Assembly (NCBI RefSeq): GCF_029962835.1
Contig: NC_080584.1
Coordinates: 82,922,862 to 82,986,861, forward strand
DNA: 64,000 nt
DNA from: Magnolia sinica
Taxonomy: Eukaryota > Streptophyta > Magnoliopsida > Magnoliales > Magnoliaceae
Reading direction: 5' to 3'
A program made the translations under genes and the position numbers. The notes under the pieces are model-generated. The model was not told where the DNA came from. It did not search any database and saw only the letters and a list, made by a program, of their open reading frames with translations. The first letter of the stretch is position 1; each line of letters starts with the position of its first letter. Of the stretch, positions 11,613 through 23,212 are shown piece by piece.

Positions 11613-11803
11613 ATAGTGACTTGCTCAACCTAAAGACCTTCTATGACAACTATATGCGTCTAAAAACTAAATGACCCTACGAGACTCTATATGAAGGAGA
11701 CTACACACTGTTGCTAAAATTCAGCTATATATGATGGACTGAATGCATGAAGGACTCAAATTAAACCCTAAATATGTGGTGAATTCCCCTATAAGAACCC
11801 TAG

Positions 11804-11815
11804 GCTTTGATACCA
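11804..11815 (-). other. Primer binding site (initiator tRNA-Met type)
   Basis: The minus strand reads TGGTATCAAAGC four bases inside the 5' LTR. One base differs from the usual plant TGGTATCAGAGC, complementary to the 3' end of initiator tRNA-Met. Its position fixes the element's orientation. Confidence 0.85.
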
Positions 11816-11819
11816 AATT

Positions 11820-13038
11820 TAATGCAGGACGTGGAAAATTAAATATGATATGCAAGATTTCAGGCTTAGATCACACCAATTCAGAAACAATCACGCAAAT
11901 TCCACATCCCACATGAAAATCCAAACATTCAATTAAAGAGGAATCTATGCGGGTCCAAGCCGACACAGGCTAGGACTGGACCAATAAAAATTATAAACCA
12001 AACAATGTCAAAGGGAAATAAAATCAACTACTCATGCATAAAAATCAGTCCCTAATCCAAGGGATTCCCTAATTTCAATTCAAGGAACCCTAAGGTGATA
12101 AAAATGGGCAAATTAATTAGGGATCATGTAATATAGGGTTAGGATTCATGAAAAAATGACTATGAGAGGATAAAAGAGGATAAAAACCTGAGCCAAAAGA
12201 TGATCCCGCGTGTGGACAACAACAATGGCCCAAACGGACGTGCGTGTGATCCCGGCCGCACGTGTGTGGGGCCCACTATTCAAAAAAGGCCATCTTGGCC
12301 CTGGTCAGCCAGGGATGGACTCCAAAACCTCCAAATTTCAGCTCGATCCGATGTACGGTTTGTGCGTGGTGCTCCGCCGAAGTTTCAGCTCGCCTGCGGG
12401 CCGAAATCTGGAAACCTTCTTCAATGAAGAAATCTGATGCAACAAAAGGACAAATTCAAAGTACGGATGGTGGGGGAAGATGGAAAAAAAAGATGATGGA
12501 AGATGGGGGTGAATTGGGATCGATGTGGCTTCGCACCATGGTAGTTAGCCCTTCGAAAAGGGAGGGCTTCGCACCCACTTTTGAATTCTTCCACAACTCA
12601 CGAAGAGAGCAGAAAAATAAAGCAGGAATTTTTTATTAACTTCAATGAATAAAAAGAGCTACAAAGGGTGCCTATTTATAGGGAGAACCCTATATCCAAA
12701 AACTCGCACCATGTGCGACACCTATTACTTGGCGATGAAGTAAACTAAAATAAAAACCAAACAAGAAAATCTAAAGCGTTCACGATGTTCTAAATAATAG
12801 CAATAAGCAAAACTTAAAATATAAAACCAATCTGACGAGTGGGCCACGATCATGAGATCCCATGGTGGGCTTTTCTTAACAATCGGGCCACTTTTCTGAA
12901 CCAAAACTTGACTTCTAGCTAGGAGGCCCTTCCTGGACGTCGTCATCGAGACAGATCGATGGTGGGGTCCTCCATCTACGTACGTACGTGCATAGGGGTG
13001 GCGGCGTGAGTGCGCGTGTGCGCGTGATGTCCCCATCA
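11820..13038 (-). repeat. 5' LTR of the chromovirus
   Basis: Pairs with 8817-10035 at a constant offset of 3003 bp with no net indel. The terminal base pair at the primer-site end has decayed (TTAATGC instead of TGATGC on the plus strand). Confidence 0.88.
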
Positions 13039-13043
13039 CACAT

Positions 13044-13622
13044 CGATCGGACGGCCTGTCTTTCTAAAATCACAGCTACAATGAAATCTTAGCTCTCATG
13101 TTCCTTCATCTTTTAGCAATACGGACATCAATTGAGAATATTTTTTTTATCCATGAGAGGACTTGGAAGGGTCGTTGAGCCCACCATGACACAGTAGTGG
13201 TGACACCCTGGTAACACCTTAGTGGGTGTTACAATAACCATGCAGAGCTTACCTTGATATAAGTTTTGTATCTCCATACCGTCTGTTTGTTTTTCCATCT
13301 CATTAAAAAAAAAAAATCAAACATCAGGTGGACCAATTTACTAGAAACAGTGATGAATAACCATTAAAAGCTCTTTTTGGGCTACAAAAGTTGCTGTGTC
13401 AAGCCGATCTTAGTATTTACCTTCATCCAGGTTTTCTTGACATTATCAACAGGTTGGATTGTAAATATATAAACATTACAAAAACCTTATGATGGGCCTT
13501 TTGAAAATTTTGATAGCGAGGAACTCAATCACCACTATTTCCCATGGTGTGGTCCACCTGAGATTTATTTCTGCTTAATTTTTTGGAACACTTCCTAAAA
13601 TGATCTGAAGAAAAGGATGAAC
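13044..13622. repeat. Unassigned flank and a truncated MITE
   Basis: 13044-13170 is unassigned. 13170-13622 has main-family MITE blocks ('tatctccataccgtctg', 'tttgatagcgagg', 'catggtgtggtccacctgag', 'cctaaaatgatctgaag') but stops abruptly at about 13622, where Tat-type pol sequence begins. Confidence 0.6.
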
Positions 13623-14860
13623 CCGATCATTGATTACCTTCACGCAAACAAGCTACCCAAGGATAAGCTCGAGGCCTGAAGAATTTGAAATAGAGCTGCC
13701 CGATATACTTTGATAGGGGACGTCCTTTACAAAAAGGGGTTCTCTCCACCATACCTGAGGTGGTTCCGACCCGAAGAGGCCGAGTACGTCCTGAAGGAAA
13801 CCCATGAGGGGATCTGTGGCAACCACACCAATGGTCGAGCCCTCGCCCATAAGATCATTTGGCAGGGATATTACTGGACCGGCCATCCAAGAAGATGTCA
13901 GGCATTATGCCAAGAGATGCGACAAGTGTCAGCGATCCGCTATGATACCTCGGCAACCATCTGAAGAGCTGACCCCCGTGATTGGACCATGACTGTTCTC
14001 TTAGTGGGGAATCGACATCATCGGCCCACTACAAGTAGGCAAGGGGTAGACTAAGTTTGTTGTCGTTGTGGTTAACTATTTTATGAAGTGGGCCGACGCC
14101 AAGCCATTGGCCAAAATTACCGAACAAAAGATTACCAACTTTTTTCTGAAAAAATATCATCTTCAGATACGGAGTCCCTCATACCATCATCTCAAACAAT
14201 GGCAAGCAGTTCGATAATGCACGATTCCGGGGTATGTGTAAAGAGCTCAAGATTCAGAATGCCTATTCATCTCCTCGACACCTCCAGGCTAACGGATAGG
14301 TTGAGGCGGTCAACAAGATCATCAAAACCCACCTTAAAACTAGGCTTAAGAAGTCTAAAGGAGCATGGGTTGCCTAACTGCCACATGTCCTCTAGAAGTA
14401 CCAAAATACTATTCGGACTTCGACAGGGGAGACCCCCTTTTCCCTAGACTTCGGCATAGAGGTCGTTGTACTAGTTGTGGTCAGACTCCCTACCATGTAG
14501 ATCAACTCATATAACGAAGTTCAGAATGCCGAGCGGATGACATTAAGCTTGGATCTACTCGAGGAAGAAAGGGAGCAAGCACAGCAGAAGATCGTGGCTC
14601 GTCAACAACGAGTCACCTGATACTACAATTCTAGGATTAAGGTTTGAAGATTTCGAGTAGGAAACCTAGTCCTTCATAAGACCTTCCAGAAAACAAAGGA
14701 GTTCAGCTCAGGAACCTTGGGGCCAAGTTGGGAAGGACCATACCAGGTAACGGGCACGATGCACCCAGAAGTCTACCGACTTGAAGACCTAGCAGGATGA
14801 CCCTTACCTCACCCATGGAACACTAAGCATTTGAAAATCTACTATCTTGAGGACCCAAGG
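13623..14860 (+). pseudogene. Integrase region of Tat-type pol, broken
   Basis: The frame opens near 13640 (IIDYLHANKLPKDKL), followed by the histidine-cysteine zinc module (HEGICGNH at about 13804, then KRCDKCQR at about 13910 in another frame, so a frameshift lies between). The catalytic core keeps a first Asp (IDIIGP near 14010) and a later Glu (VEAVNK near 14305), but the second Asp position reads SNNGKQF, an Asp-to-Asn change. Several in-frame stops occur. The C-terminal segment (KTKEFSSGTLGPSWEGPYQV near 14692-14748) matches the Tat integrase tail ending in LPHPWN..HLK. Not functional. Confidence 0.8.
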
Positions 14861-15330
14861 AGTTCGACGAGAAGTACCTCGCATGGCCGACCTACCTGAA
14901 TGGGACAACCTCCCCTCTCGAGGGGAAAAAGGAGTTTGAAAAACTATTGTTTTGTCTGGTGTTTTTCTACACTAAAAGAACTTTTGTTGTTCTTGGAAAT
15001 TTGATTGTCTAGACCATTATTAAATAGCACGATAATCTCCTCCAAATCCTGACTACCTGAGCTACAAGGTCGACCATAGGTACACTCAGTCGAAGGGAAA
15101 TGAGCCTTTGATGCTTGGCCTAATGTTATGTCTGCCATCTTAGATAGAACCATTAGTCCTACTACGTACGACCTATCACTAGACGCTCTAACCAGTTATA
15201 CTACAATATACCACCAGAATTTAAAGAAAATATGTGAGCAATAAAGAAATCCTCCTTTCATTAACAAAAATTTAATTACAAGAAAGAAAAGATATATAAA
15301 ATGGCTACAAGTATAAAGGGGACCACGAGG

Positions 15331-17620
15331 CTATTTTGCTTGGGGAGGGTGTTTGGCTTCAGGGGCAGGATCTTGAGAAGCTTCTTCCTTAAATTCACTA
15401 AGGTCGAGCTCGGGAAACTTCCCCTTGACATCTTCAAGGCATTTATCATAACCGTAGATATTGTACACCTCAACTTTCTTAGCTCGCTGCTTCGAGGCTT
15501 TGTACTCCTCCACCGCCATCACCTTAATTAATAGGATAGACGCCTCCAGCTCGGCCAACTTAGCGGCACAATTAACCTCGACCTCGGCTAACTTGGCTGT
15601 CGAGCTAGCCTTCACCTTGGCCTGTTCGGCTTCTAGCCTCCGGCCTTGGTCACCACTTCCGCCTGCTCGGCCTCCAACCTAGCGTTTTTGGACACTGCTT
15701 TGGCCCACTCGGCCCCTAACCTAGCATCTTTGGACACCGCTTTGGCCCTCTCCCTTTCATAAGAAGAAAGGCACAACCTTGCCCCCTCTAGCTAACTAAT
15801 GTTGAACCCTCCTTCCACCGTGCCTCGTCCAACTGGATTTTCAGAGCATCTCGCTCCTCCCTAGATTTCTCTAGAGCCTCTCGAAAGGCTCCAGCCTTAG
15901 CTCTCTTTTCTTGGAATGCCGCCTCCACCTATTCGCACTCCTCGGCCACTCTTATTACTACTCTGCAGGTAGAGAGGAGAGAGGGGGCGAGCTAAATAGA
16001 GAAGAGTATGTTAGAAAATGTCAACAGTTCACGAATGAACATGTATGGCCAAGGATATGAGGTCTACCTTGTAGCAGTACGCGGTGACATCTCACAGAAG
16101 AGTCACCAGATGAGTATTCACCATTTTGATGATTTGCTCCTCTAGGGCATGCCTGGCTACCCATGTAGCCAGGTTGTTCATATAATACGTAGGAGGCAGA
16201 GGAGCTGACCTCTAGGCCTCATTAGCTCGTTGGCCCAAGGTATCACCCTCCTTGGCCTGAGCCTGGGTGGTCGGGGGCTAAAGCTCCTCGACGGGAAGAG
16301 CCTCCTGGACCAGGGGAGTTTCGTCCAAATATACTACCTCTATAGCCGTTGTCTGAGGAGAGATACTTGGAGCAGAGGCACCCTGAGCCCCTTTATCCGC
16401 GCTGACCAAGACCGACCGCTCCACCGCTGGCCCTTCAGCAACATGCTCTGACCTTACCTCTGTAGCTGCGGAGGACCTTGTCCACTTTACTGGTGGCACA
16501 ACAACCCTCCTCTTTATGGACGGCTTCTTCTGGGCCAGCTTGGCCTTAGAAGGGGGTCGGGCTCTCTTCATAGGGTGGGGGCCAGCCATTTCTGCACAAC
16601 GAGACACTTCTGATTTAAAAATTGCATTCTAATCGCAACCTTCAAGGAGGCTCTACGACCTATAGTCTACCTGATGGAGCTGGTCGAAAGAGTTCGGACT
16701 GGTGAAGGAGGTCGAGTGTGATCAACTTGCTCTAGGCCCTGTCTGCAGCGTGCGTAAGCTTCGCTCAGTTCACCTTACGGAGTTGAAGGTCGGAGTGAAG
16801 GGGTTGCATTGGAAGAAAACCTATAAAAGCAACCACTGTGGTGAGAAAGCATGATCACAAAAACTAAAGGAAATTATAAGTTCGTTGCTCGACAATGTCT
16901 AACCTAGAGTGATGAATTTAGTGGGGACTCGTGACCGCAATCTGACCATGTCAGCAACTAGGGCTTCCCATTCTCTGGAAGCCTAGAACCACTTGTCCTT
17001 CCAATTTTTCTTGGAGGATGGATTATCAATGATAAGGGTCTGTCCCTTGTTCACCCATGTTGAGAAGTAATACCAGGTTTGGGACTGGCCTTCGGCTGGT
17101 ACAAGTATAAAAATTCATCGACCATCAGCTCGGTGCTTCCTAATTGAAACCAGAGGATGTAAGTTCCCAACAGAGCTCTCCAGGCATTAGGGATGATTTG
17201 GCCAGGAGCCCGCCTTAAGCAGGATGTAACCTCCCGCACGATGTGATGGAAGGGGAGGCAGAGGCCACTTTGCAAGGCGACTAGGTAGATGGCTACATCG
17301 CCCTCGTGAGGATCCCCTGGGACTTCACTGGGTTCCGGAGCCTGTAGCATCATGATATCCAGTATCTGATATTTCGTCCTAATCCGAACCAGGTCGGTCC
17401 ATCTTAACCTCAACCTGGAAGGGCCAATGGGTGTAGGCTACTTAGCAAATGACTGAGCCGATGCCCTCTCCGCTGGAGCAAACTCCATCGCCTAGCTATA
17501 ACTTATCGATATCGGGGATGGACGATCAGAGGGCACCCCTAACTGAGAATTAACACTCTCCAGCTCAAAGTCTCCGTGGAAAGCCCTAACCTCAGGCCGT
17601 TTGTCCGAAATGTCAGACAT
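15331..17620 (-). pseudogene. Antisense extra ORF of the Tat element, degenerate
   Basis: Opposite to pol, an ATG at 17620 opens a frame (MSDISDKRPEVRAFHGDFELE) that continues with stops and frameshifts into 17413-17051, rich in Leu, Trp and Phe (LPFHHIVREV...IIPNAWRALLGTYILWFQ), resembling plant transposon-type/PMD-like proteins carried by Tat elements. Downstream, 16607-16278 is Lys/Pro/Ser-rich and 15615-15331 is an Ala/Glu-rich coiled coil ending in acidic residues. Coiled-coil tails are usual in these extra ORFs. Its function in such elements is unknown. Assignment rests on position, orientation and general composition; I could not run a profile search. Confidence 0.55.
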
Positions 17621-18156
17621 ATAGGGATAAGAAGTGAAGAAAAAAGAAGAAACGCAAGAGAAGGAAGAAAATAGTGCACCGGAGCAAGGTTTTCAACTTA
17701 CTGGAAATCGCTCAGTCTGTGAAGTCTGGAGAGGCGACACTAGAAGCAAAGGCAAATGGCTAGGGTTATTGAGTTTACCCTCATTGTTTATAGGAGTCAT
17801 CGGTCACAGCATTAATTGCTCACATTAAATACCGTAGCCAAGGAGATGCCACAGCCACGTGCCCCTTCCACGTGGTAGCTTCCCATTCGAAGGACTACTC
17901 AACTTCCCATACCACGATGCGTGTCCACGCCCTATACGCAGAGAGCCAAAGACACATTGTACCAATGCACGTCTCCTCGAGTGCACCGTCAGTTATCATT
18001 ATGGATCCTCCTCAATCTTCGTGCCTCCCGTCCCTCTCTCTCTCTAGCAATGATTTCATATCGACCCAATCTCCCAAGTGAACAACATTAAATGAGTCAG
18101 TTCGTGCCAACTTACTTCCCAAGCTTGTAAAGCAAGCTTGGAAGTAGGGGAACTAC

Positions 18157-18902
18157 TGTTATGGGTAAAAATAGACTGACATATGACAACTAATGCAATA
18201 GTTTAGCATTCCCGAGGCGATAGCCCGAGTCATATAACTGAGCATGACCTCCGCGACAGCTTGGCGACTTGGGTGCTATCGGAAGCACAATTGCCACCGA
18301 GGTCTCATTTTTACGAATAATCAGCTATTATATGGATCAGTTTGACCTACTTGTCCAGAGCAGGCTCACCCTAGCCGAACACTCGACTTTGGAAGGGTTG
18401 ACCTCAGGACAGCATCAGACCACAGACTGAGAGCTCGACCTTGACTGGTCGAGCTCAGTTACCTACTTCGGTATTCTTGGATTTTGACCACTCAACCCTA
18501 TCGTAAGGGCCATTCTGAGATCTCAGCTGAGGATCTTGGAGATAATCGTAATGAGTGCTACCCTGTGGGAAGTTTTCCATCTATATGACCCGTGCCAAAG
18601 CTATAAATAAGGGTTGATCAATCTACAGAAGAAGTTACGCACATAAACCCTAATGAGTGCTACCCTATAAGGAGTTTTCCATATATGTGACCCGTGCCAA
18701 AGCTATAAATAGGGGTTGATCAATCTACAAAAGAAGCTACAGCTACGCACAGAAACTATAATTCAACTAGGCCCTAATCCCTTATTCTAACTTACGCATC
18801 GAATGGTCCCCTGCCATATCCGGGGTCCCCATTGCCATTGTCATTTTATTCTTGCAAGCATCTGAATCTCCTCCAAGGAAATACCAGATTCCATCATCAA
18901 CA
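18157..18902 (+). repeat. 3' LTR of the Tat-type element
   Basis: Starts TGTTATGGG directly after a purine-rich tract and ends CATCAACA. It contains two TATA boxes (ctataaat at 18601 and 18703) because a 102-bp segment is tandemly duplicated. Beyond it the sequence becomes a dispersed repeat shared with about 32213-32340, supporting the boundary. Confidence 0.7.
18551..18754 (+). repeat. 102-bp tandem duplication containing the LTR TATA box
   Basis: 'atgagtgctaccct', 'gacccgtgccaaagctataa' and 'ggggttgatcaatctac' each occur twice at an offset of 102 bp (for example 18551/18653 and 18601/18703). Copies differ by a few substitutions. Both keep a TATA box, so the LTR promoter core was doubled. 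Confidence 0.8.
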
Positions 18903-19300
18903 GACTTCAATATTGATGCCAACATCTAGAAAAAATAATAATAATAATAATAAAGCTCTTAGGCTGGAATATTTCAACTCTTTATGATTTGGCCCTTTTC
19001 TTTGACATTTTTTTTTTTTCATATAGATGCTTGTCTTTAGAGTTATGGGTCGGAAACCTCCTAAATTCATAGTATTTTCATCCAATTGCTTAGCTTTTGG
19101 ATGGTTAGTTAAAGAACCACTGGCTGCTGGTCTTGCATACGGTTTGAAGATACCACGTCTCCTCATTTTACCCCGTCAAAGTATCGAATAACACCCGGAT
19201 CATGCAATATAAATAACACCCTCACGTACGGTCAGATTTAACAACACGTCTAGTCCATTTCCACGGTGAGATTTAATTGTACACGTGGGGTTTACCGTTG
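18903..19300. repeat. Dispersed repeat shared with 32.2 kb, then unassigned
   Basis: 'ctcaatattgatg...', an A/T-rich simple run, 'ggaatatttcaac.ctttgat.atttggc.ctttttcttt' match 32213-32340. After about 19180 nothing is recognised until MITE sequence at 19300. Confidence 0.55.
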
Positions 19301-20130
19301 AAACAGTTGGGCCCGCCATTATATTTCTGACAGATCCATGCCGTCCATCAATTTTGCAAGATTATTTTAGGCCTTGAGCCAAAAAAATGAGAGAGATAAG
19401 TGGGCCAAGCAGCTATATAGCTGGTGTGTGGTACACCAGCCAATCCGCTTTCGGGCGCACCTAATCCGTTCCTTCTCCTTGCGGAAACGGATTGGCTACT
19501 CCCCCTGACACCAGCCAATGGCAGGTGGTCGGTACTCTGTGGGCCCTGCCATGATGTATGTTTTTCATCCATGCCGTCCATCTATTTTTACAGATCATTT
19601 TACGATGTGAGACAAAAAATGAGGTAGATCTCAATCTTAAGTGGACCACATTAAAGGAAACAGTGTTGAATGAGCGTGAAAAACATTTTGGGGCCATAAA
19701 AGTTTTGGATCAAGCTGATTTTATTTTTTTTCCCTTTCATCTAAGCTTGTATGACCTAATCAACCTATTGGATGTCAAATAAACAATACAGTGGGCCTGA
19801 GGAGGATTTTAATGATGGATATCCAGTCACTATTGTTTTCATGTTGTGTGGTCCACCTGAGATTTATATACCTCTCATTTTTGGCATCAAGCTATAAAAT
19901 GATCAGTAAAAATGGATGAACGGATAGGATGAAACACATACATCATGGTGGGGCCCACAGAGCATCAACCATCAGCCACGGGGCTGGTGTCAGGGGGAGT
20001 AGCCAATCCGTTTCCCTTCTTACTTTCTAATGGTACGGATTTATGCTTTTTGGCATTTTAAATACATCAAGTGGGCCCCACAATCAAGGCCACAAAAGTG
20101 AATTGGCTGGTGTACCATGCACCAGCTATA
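19301..20130. repeat. MITE nest including one full copy at 19483-20015
   Basis: 19483-20015 starts ggaaacggattggctactcc and ends with its near-perfect inverted copy (terminal repeats about 90 bp with internal mismatches), with the usual family interior. It lies within another copy whose ends ('ggtgtgtggtacaccagccaat' at 19420 and 'attggctggtgtaccatgcacc' at 20104) flank it, so this is a MITE inserted in a MITE. A 9-bp duplication (cttctcctt / cttcttact) is only a 7/9 match. Confidence 0.7.
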
Positions 20131-22135
20131 TAGCTAGTGTAGGTCGTGCGAAGATAAGCGCTAACACTCTTCTAGCTCCGAGTTGTACGAACGGTTCAAA
20201 GGAGATCAAAGTTACATGCCCCACAATGATGTATTTATTATATCCATACCGTTCATCTATTTTTAGAGATCATTTTAGAGCATTATCCAAAAAAGTTGAA
20301 TCATATCCAAAGATCAATTGGACCACACCACAAATAACAGCAGAGTTAATGATTTTCACCGTTAAAAAATTCGTAAGCCCCACCATAATGCTTATTTTTC
20401 ATCCAATCTGTTCGTAAGGTCACAGAGACCTGGTTGAAGAGGAAAAACAAATTTCATATTGATCCCAAACTTCTGTGACCCCAAAAGAGTTTCAATAGTA
20501 GATGTTCAATCCCCCACTTCTTTTTGCCGTGTGGTCCATTTGATTGTTAAATATGTCTTATTTTTCGTCCCAAGCCTTAATACGAGCTGGCAAAATGAAT
20601 GGATAGTTTGGATATAATACAAACCTCATAATGGGACCCACAGAGCTTGTCTACCTCAATACATTACTATACGATTAGAGGTGGGCAGATCTGACCCGAT
20701 CCGGCGAATCCGACCCATTCCGACCTGATCCGACCCGTTCCGAATAGAACCGACGTCCTAGATCAGGCCTAATCGAGTCTGTCCTTACAGATCCGATCGT
20801 TTTTCGGATCAGGTTCGGGCACAGGTGTATCCGGACAGAACCGATCTGAAAACTCGAACCGAAATGGTCCGAACTGACCCGACCCGACCCGGGATGTAAA
20901 TATATTTCTAACTACAAGTTTCGCTCATTCGCCGCCTAAGCTTTTCGTTCGGCGCCAAAAAATCCCACCTAACTCTATATCTCTATTTCTCTCTATCTCT
21001 CTATTATATCTTCTATCTCTCTCTCTATATCTGTCTCTCTATTTCTGTTGAAGAAGAAGGTTAGCTAGATGTACTGTGATGTATCCATCAGCGGCATTTG
21101 TATGGACTTAGATGATCCGATCGTTGATCCGATGGTAACCCTCGCGGATAGGGAATGCTCCAAAAAATTTCTCCAGACAGAAGATTATTGTAACCCTTTT
21201 GATACGTAGTCTACAACCATGGTGAGTCCAGAATACAGCAACGATCCAGATTGGATGCCACAGATGCTGGAATATTTATGAGTGCCCATCATTAATGGAC
21301 TGCGGCCATCTGTCCAACAGCTCCGATCACTCTGAAGATGCTTCTGATCACCTGTTCACGGCCTCGAAACGAACGGAGTCATGAGGACATGATCACTTTG
21401 GATATGTCTGTTGGAGAGAAATAAATCTGAGAAATGAGGTATATGTGTGTACGAAAGAGAGGGAAAGAGAGAGAGTCACGGCTGAAGAATAGTCGGCGTA
21501 CAGCTGTTTAAAGGCTGTTGTCAAGTTAAAGGAAGCAGATTGCCGGTGTACAAAGCAGGTCGGCTGGTGTAACGGGTCTGATCACGAGGTACGTGTAATA
21601 TCCAAACCGTCCATCCATTTAGCGAGCTCATTTTAAGGCTTAAAACAAAAAATAAGACAGATCTAACCATCAATTGGACCACACTTCAAAAACTAGTGGA
21701 AGATTGAACGTCTACTATTGAAACCCTTTTTAGGGTCATAGAAGTTTTGGATCAATATGAAATTTGTTTTTCCTCTTGAAATTTATTTTTCCTATTCATA
21801 CAGTTACTTGTGACCTTATAAATAGATTGGATGTAAAATAAACGGTATAGTAGGTTCTACAAATTTTTTAATGGTGAAAATCATTATCTCACTGCTATTT
21901 ATGGTGTGGTCGAGATGATCTTTGGATATGATTTTTTTTTTTTTTTTTTGCATAATGCTCTAAAATGATCTCTAAAATTAGATGAACGGTGTAGATATAA
22001 TAAATACATTACTGTGGGGCCATGTAAGATGTAACTTTGATCTCCTTTGAACCGTTCTCACAGCTCGAAGATCAAGGAGCATCAGTGCTGTCTCGCATGA
22101 TACGTGCTAAGGCAGCTATATAGGTTAGCTGTGGT
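20131..22135. mobile_element. Composite MITE pair enclosing about 0.9 kb of other DNA
   Basis: Outer inverted sequences 'acggttcaaaggagatcaaagttacat' (about 20190) and 'gatgtaactttgatctcctttgaaccg' (about 22028), plus 'agctatatagct' motifs further out, form long imperfect terminal repeats. Inside are two MITE bodies (about 20215-20650 and 21590-22020) and, between them, a GATCCGA-rich block (20690-20895) and a CT-rich leader followed by a short open frame (20930-21560). This could be a Pack-MULE-like unit that captured host DNA or two adjacent MITEs. Confidence 0.45.
21069..21209 (+). other. Small open frame behind a CT-rich leader; possible captured exon
   Basis: A pyrimidine-rich stretch (20960-21045, runs of 'tctctat') resembling a plant 5' leader precedes an ATG and 46 codons with varied composition (LDDPIVDPMVTLADRE) ending at TAG 21207-21209. 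Slightly downstream 'ccatggtgagt' (near 21229) fits a splice donor, in a different frame. I do not recognise the protein. It may be a captured gene fragment or chance. Confidence 0.2.
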
Positions 22136-22677
22136 GCTAGCTAAAGACCTGTAAAGGTTCTTCAAGAAGTTACATATTTGGTGTAAAACTTATCTAAGAA
22201 GCTACATACGAAATTGGATTGCGTACTGAGTAACGCTTTTATCATACTAAGTAAACTCAGTTGGGACCACTGTGAATGTATGTGGTTTATCCACACCGTC
22301 TATCCATTTTTCAGAATTCTGCAGACCCATTTGCTAGAGCTGCGCCAGCTTGTCCCTGGCTCTATTAATAAGACTAAAAAGAGTTTAGCCTTAGAGACCA
22401 ACCTTGAAAGGAAAACAATGACATGATTAAAGGTTAGAAATTAGTTTCAAATCTAAGAAATGTTTTATAATGCTCCATCCGCTACAAGTTCCATCACATA
22501 AATGGTTTTGATGATTGAAACACATTACTCCAAAAATGACTTTAAGGGCCTGTTTGGATGATGGGTACTACTATGGTAACGCGGTGTAAAACTTACGTCA
22601 TTGCATCTTGTCTTTAATTGGATATCTATCAAATCATGGTAATCTTCCGAGATCACCGCACAAAATGGATGAGTGAA
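22136..22677. other. Non-coding; MITE fragment and an orphan Tourist-like end
   Basis: 22235-22315 has a MITE start. 22320-22540 shows nothing recognisable. From 22549 'gggcctgtttggatgatgg' resembles the left end of a Tourist-type element; its right end is not seen, possibly separated by the MITE at 22678. Confidence 0.4.
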
Positions 22678-23212
22678 GGACGCGGATTGCGTCCTACCTT
22701 CGCACAACGGTAATCCGTCCAGGCAAGGATTTGTGGGGTCCACAGTGATGTAAGTGTTTTATCCACTCTGTTCATCGTTTTCTCAGATCATTTTAAAATA
22801 AGATCTTTAAAATGAGGCAAGTAAAGGGATTAAGTAGACCACAAAGTGGGGATTGAATGTCCACCATTAAAAACTTCTTGGGAGCTGGCGAAGTTTCGGA
22901 TCAAGCTGATATTTGTGTTTTCACTTCATCCAGGTCTACATGACCTTATGAATAGGTTGGATGGTAGAAAAAACATCACGGTGGCCCTTAGAAAGGTTTC
23001 AACGGTGAGTATCATTATCATTGCAGCTTCCTTTTGTGTGGTCCACTAGAGCTATTGATGTGCTTCATTTTTAAGATCGTACCTTAAAATGATACAAGAA
23101 AAACGATGAACGTAGTGGATAAAATACTTACATCACGGTGGGCTCCATAGAGCCTTACTTGGACGGATTACCGTTCGGGTGGGGTAGGATGCAATCCGCG
23201 TCCATGAGTGAA
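22669..23212. mobile_element. Mutator-type MITE, 526 bp, with perfect 9-bp target duplication
   Basis: The element spans 22678-23203. ATGAGTGAA lies at 22669-22677 and again at 23204-23212. Termini are inverted repeats starting GGACGCGGATTGCGTCCTACC on the left and its complement with one mismatch on the right, extending roughly 80 bp with small differences. A 9-bp duplication and long terminal repeats are diagnostic of Mutator-like elements. No transposase is encoded. This ties the window's main MITE family to Mutator transposases. Confidence 0.9.

Larger units (their letters stand above)
8817..13038 (-). mobile_element. Complete but internally deleted chromovirus (Ty3/gypsy, 4.2 kb)
   Basis: Two directly repeated LTRs (8817-10035 and 11820-13038, both 1219 bp) flank a 1784-bp interior, with CACAT target duplications outside. 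The element reads on the minus strand, so the right LTR is the 5' LTR. A primer binding site complementary to initiator tRNA-Met lies at 11804-11815 and a purine-rich tract at 10036-10047 abuts the 3' LTR. The interior is too short for a full gag-pol (normally 4-5 kb); protease, most of reverse transcriptase, RNase H and the integrase core are missing, yet one frame stays open. By eye the LTRs differ at about 23 positions, mostly transitions (near 2%), so insertion is fairly recent. It presumably needed enzymes from a full-length relative. Confidence 0.9.
13623..18902 (+). mobile_element. 5'-truncated Tat-type Ty3/gypsy element
   Basis: Reading rightward: a broken integrase (to about 14860), an antisense extra ORF region (15331-17620), a polypurine tract at about 18142-18156 and a 3' LTR (18157-18902). 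The 5' LTR, gag, protease and reverse transcriptase are absent. An antisense extra ORF between pol and the 3' LTR is known for the Tat/Ogre lineage of plant Ty3/gypsy elements, which is why I assign it there. The left edge abuts a truncated MITE, so truncation came from deletion or a later insertion rather than the original integration. Confidence 0.75.

Noticed and set aside
12262..12639. 125-codon plus-strand ORF in the right LTR
   Set aside because: It is antisense to the element and interrupted in the left LTR (stop from a single base change at 9480), so not conserved.
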